DNA of 64,000 bases. Origin: Sorex araneus. Taxonomy: Eukaryota > Chordata > Mammalia > Eulipotyphla > Soricidae. Of the stretch, positions 61,535-64,000 are shown in pieces (within the stretch, counting starts at the first letter, position 1; every line of letters begins with the position of its first letter). Location: contig NC_073303.1 in assembly GCF_027595985.1 (NCBI RefSeq), forward strand, positions 25,494,681 through 25,558,680, in the 5' to 3' direction. Made by a program: the position numbers and the translations under genes. The notes below the pieces were generated by a model, which was not told where the DNA came from, made no database searches, and worked only from the letters and a program-made list of their open reading frames with translations.

Positions 61535-61940
61535 GAGATATAGCAAATTTTCCATATGTACTGGGGGTAGATTTCTTTGTTTACTTATGACGCACTCTTG
61601 TGTGTTATAGATAGTATTTCTGGGTCTGTATCTCTAGCATTTTCCATAGTCCCTCTGATTTCAATATAGCTAAAATTGCAGTTTTCTAAGTTTTGATAAT
61701 GAAGCTCATTTTCTGAACCATTATGCCTCTTTAATTTTTCCATTCCATTTTGTAAATATGTTTTTGGCTAACTTTTTTCACTCCATGGTCTAGTGTACAG
61801 AATCCCATTTCTTTTCTCAAAAGTTTAGTGAATTTCTGTTTTTTCTCTGTCTTCAGATACACAAGTTTAGAGACCCAGTCACCAAAACTATAAAGTGGAA
61901 TGAACCAGAGAGAGAGGCAAAGGAAGGGAAGGAGATATTC
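61535..61940. other. Unassigned AT-rich sequence
   Basis: An acceptor-like TCTGTCTTCAG at 61,848-61,858 precedes a MIR, with no coding signal. Confidence 0.35.
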
Positions 61941-61944
61941 TCGT

Positions 61945-62050
61945 CAGCCATCTAGTATTACAGATGAGGACATTGAGGTCCAGAGAAAGTACAAATACAT
62001 GCTCAAAATCTGCAGCTAATTAATGGCCAGGCCTGCATCTTTTCAGGTTA
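61945..62050 (+). mobile_element. MIR fragment
   Basis: ATTACAGATGAGGACATTGAG, GTCCAGAGAAAG and CAGCTAATTAATGGCCAGGC match the MIR core. Confidence 0.75.
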
Positions 62051-62339
62051 AACTAGAGTTTGCTTTTTTTTTTTTTTTTAACTGTCAGCTGAACATAAAT
62101 CTCAACCATCTGGGTGGGAACTAAAGTAGGAGTATCAGTAATTTTTCTGGTATCAGAAATAACGTACCAGTTCGCTCTTACTAATGAGGAAAGTCACCGT
62201 TAGATTTCTTGTCGGGGGAGTGGGAGCAGATTATAGGCAGAGCTCAGAAGCCCCAGGAGCAGCTCCCGGCAATACTGAGTGGGTTTGATGGATCCGGGCT
62301 GGAGCCCAGTGGTGCTGGTGGGGGGGGGGGACGGGAAAC

Positions 62340-62440
62340 TGGGGGGCACATACAGTGCTAGGGATTGAACTTGGGACCTTGAGCAGAACCTGCAAGGCAC
62401 ATCCTCCAGACCTTTGAGCTAGCTTCCTGACCAATGAACG
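62340..62440 (-). mobile_element. Family C SINE remnant
   Basis: CTAGGGATTGAACTTGGGACC to CTTTGAGCTAGCTTCCTGACC. Confidence 0.6.
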
Positions 62441-62444
62441 TTCC

Positions 62445-62530
62445 TTTTCCCCTACCCTCTGCTGGTGGTGTGGAACCCAGGGCCTCTCCGTGCGCAAGCC
62501 TTGTGTTCTCCCTCTGAGCTTTTACCCCTT
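62445..62530 (-). mobile_element. Family C SINE remnant
   Basis: GTGTGGAACCCAGGGCCTC to CCTCTGAGCTTTTACCCC; directly follows the previous remnant in the same orientation. Confidence 0.5.
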
Positions 62531-62534
62531 AGCC

Positions 62535-62675
62535 CTATCAGGGCTTACTCCTGGCTCTGCACTCAGGAAGTACTCCCAGCGGTGCTCGGGGGACCATAGA
62601 GGATGCCGGGGATCGAACCCGGGTCAGCCGCGTGCTAGGCAAACACCCTACCCACTGCCCTATCACTCCGGCCCC
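62535..62675 (-). mobile_element. Family A SINE without tail
   Basis: Begins inside the body at CAGGGCTTACTCCTGG; head complete to CACTCCGGCCCC. Confidence 0.92.
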
Positions 62676-62679
62676 AGCA

Positions 62680-63190
62680 TTATGGTTCTTCAATGTTTAA
62701 AACCAAGATTTGAAAATCAGCTTTAAGAAGATAACATCTTTTTTCACTGTTAGGATTACATATCATAAACATAGTTATGCTGTAAACTTAGCTGTCTCCA
62801 AAAACTGCACTCACACAGAAAGTTTTTTTCTTCCCAGTGATGGGAAGATTACTGTGAGAAGTTCGAACTGTTCCTTGCCCTGGGTCTCGGGCGTTCGAAT
62901 AATTGCCGGTAACGAGAAGCTTATTTAAGCCAAATGTTCCCACCTATAGGGCCAAGGTGATGGGCCATTGCCTTGTACTTCGGGTCCAGTTAGGCTCCTT
63001 CGGCATTTCTGAGAACCGGGCCACCTGGTCAGCTGTGGGCTACCCAGGATATTTTAAGGGGGAAATTCCATATACGGGGGTCCCGTGGCACGAGATATGT
63101 GGGGGAGGCCGCACAGGAAAGAAGCAAAGTTAGAAGAGGACCATGGGTAGGAAGGGTTGAGAAATACAGTTCCGTTCAGAGGTTCCCAAA
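62680..63190. other. Unassigned sequence with small open frame
   Basis: A plus-strand frame at 62,903-63,133 (76 codons) has no homology I recognise and no splice context. CpG is higher here than in the surroundings. Confidence 0.35.
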
Positions 63191-63193
63191 TTC

Positions 63194-63357
63194 GGCCAGA
63201 GTGGATGCGACGGTGCAGCCAGGAGTTGGGTGCTTGACCTGGGTTTGATCCCTGGCATCCATTTGGTCCCTCAAACCTGCCAGGAGAGACCCCAGAGTGC
63301 GGAGCTAGGGGTAAGCCCTGAGCACCCCTGGGTGTGGCCTCTAAACAAACAAACAGA
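63194..63357 (+). mobile_element. Older family A SINE
   Basis: Worn head; CTTGACCTGGGTTTGATCCC, body to CTGGGTGTGGCC and AAACAAACAAACAG tail. Confidence 0.87.
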
Positions 63358-63457
63358 ATATCAAAACTCACTTGGCTATTACTCCCTCTTTGGAAATACA
63401 GTACTCTCTCTCTCCAAGAAATCTACCTTCTTTAAGTAAAGGAACAGAACCCCCTCA

Positions 63458-63487
63458 CCCGCACCCCCCCCCCCCACACACACACAT
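63458..63487. repeat. C-run and (CA)n
   Basis: CCCCGCACC passes into a run of C and then ACACACACAC. Confidence 0.8.
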
Positions 63488-63489
63488 TG

Positions 63490-64000
63490 ATTCCACCTTA
63501 GACTACCACCATCCCCTCTGCATTTCCTGGGGCACCCCCCTCTCCCTAGCAGAACCATACTTCGAGGACTACTGCTCTAGTTGCTTAGTCAAAGTATTTT
63601 TATTCCCTGTTTACAGAGGTTATTTTCCCCTCATATATGAATAATGTCAGTTCCTAATCACTAAGTCACTGTTACACTGCTTCCATTTTCCCTTAGAAAT
63701 GTATTGTTTTTGTATTGTTTTAACTTTGGCAGGATGCCATTCCTGCATTTTGAAAATTTTCGTGGTATACAGATAGATACCTTTTGACCTCCTTAAGCAT
63801 AATTTTATGATGGAATCATTTTGCAGCCAACAATCTTTTCATGTTCTATCATCTTTCCCATGATTAACCAAAGAAAAATTGGCAGTTTATATAAAAATGC
63901 CCCAGACCTTTGCTCATCCTGCCTTATTCCTTAAATTTAAAAAAAAAAAAGCTAGATTGGACTAGATTAGTTTTTACCGAAATGCTCGTTTTTATTTTCA
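63490..64000. other. Unassigned AT-rich sequence
   Basis: No exon recognised up to the window end. A TTTTCGTGGTATACAGATAG-like part near 63,755 faintly recalls old L1 3' UTR. Confidence 0.35.

Noticed and set aside
62903-63133. 76-codon frame
   Set aside because: No homology recognised, no splice signals, and the right part runs toward a SINE; length expected by chance.

Overview
The window is mammalian nuclear DNA from a shrew-like genome (Soricidae, most probably Sorex). The main evidence is one tRNA-derived SINE that recurs on both strands and carries an intact pol III A box (TAGCACAGCGGG) and B box (GGTTCGATTCC), followed by a body running through CCCATATGGTCCCCTGAGC to GTGTGACCC and an A-rich tail. 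I recognise it as the shrew SOR-type SINE; the species is an inference. In the entries, family A means this element. Family B means a second SINE with the same tRNA head but an unrelated body and no poly(A) tail. Family C means older, shorter tRNA-Ala-like SINEs. I found no protein-coding exon I can name. Nearly every open frame is a translated SINE, an L1 fragment, a minisatellite or GC-rich sequence without stops.

Layout. 1-6 kb is GC-rich and poor in repeats. It holds a promoter-like cluster at the left edge (CRE-like site, RFX X-box, GC box) and a CpG island at 3.2-3.7 kb. 6-21 kb is SINE-dense and contains a CA-rich array at 12.3-12.9 kb, a minisatellite grown out of a SINE at 15.0-15.4 kb, and a small inverted duplication at 18.1-19.0 kb. 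21-27 kb has nested SINEs, an L1 3' end, a 1.1-kb minisatellite of a 15-bp unit at 24.0-25.1 kb, a polypyrimidine tract, and a composite retroelement with an L1-like tail. 27-45 kb is layered transposon insertion. Its core is an ancient minus-strand L1 spread over 36.6-40.7 kb and cut by about a dozen younger elements, followed by a younger L1 fragment at 43.5-44.8 kb. 45-49 kb is mixed. At 50.4-51.75 kb there is a CpG island with a likely rightward promoter and a non-coding first exon ending near 50,752. The remaining 12 kb would then be the first intron of that gene, with SINEs, MIR/L2 fragments and another composite retroelement at 59.4-60.4 kb.

The genes therefore lie mostly outside the window. 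What can be read here is promoter architecture at two edges and an insertion history dated by target-site duplications (TSDs) and nesting. The most unusual observations are: a perfect inverted pair of octamer-like sites flanking a GC box in the 50.4-kb promoter; three foldback hairpins inside repeats, all with 7-nt loops; a SINE-born minisatellite; two SINE families sharing one head; and a composite element that appears to have borrowed an L1 3' end.
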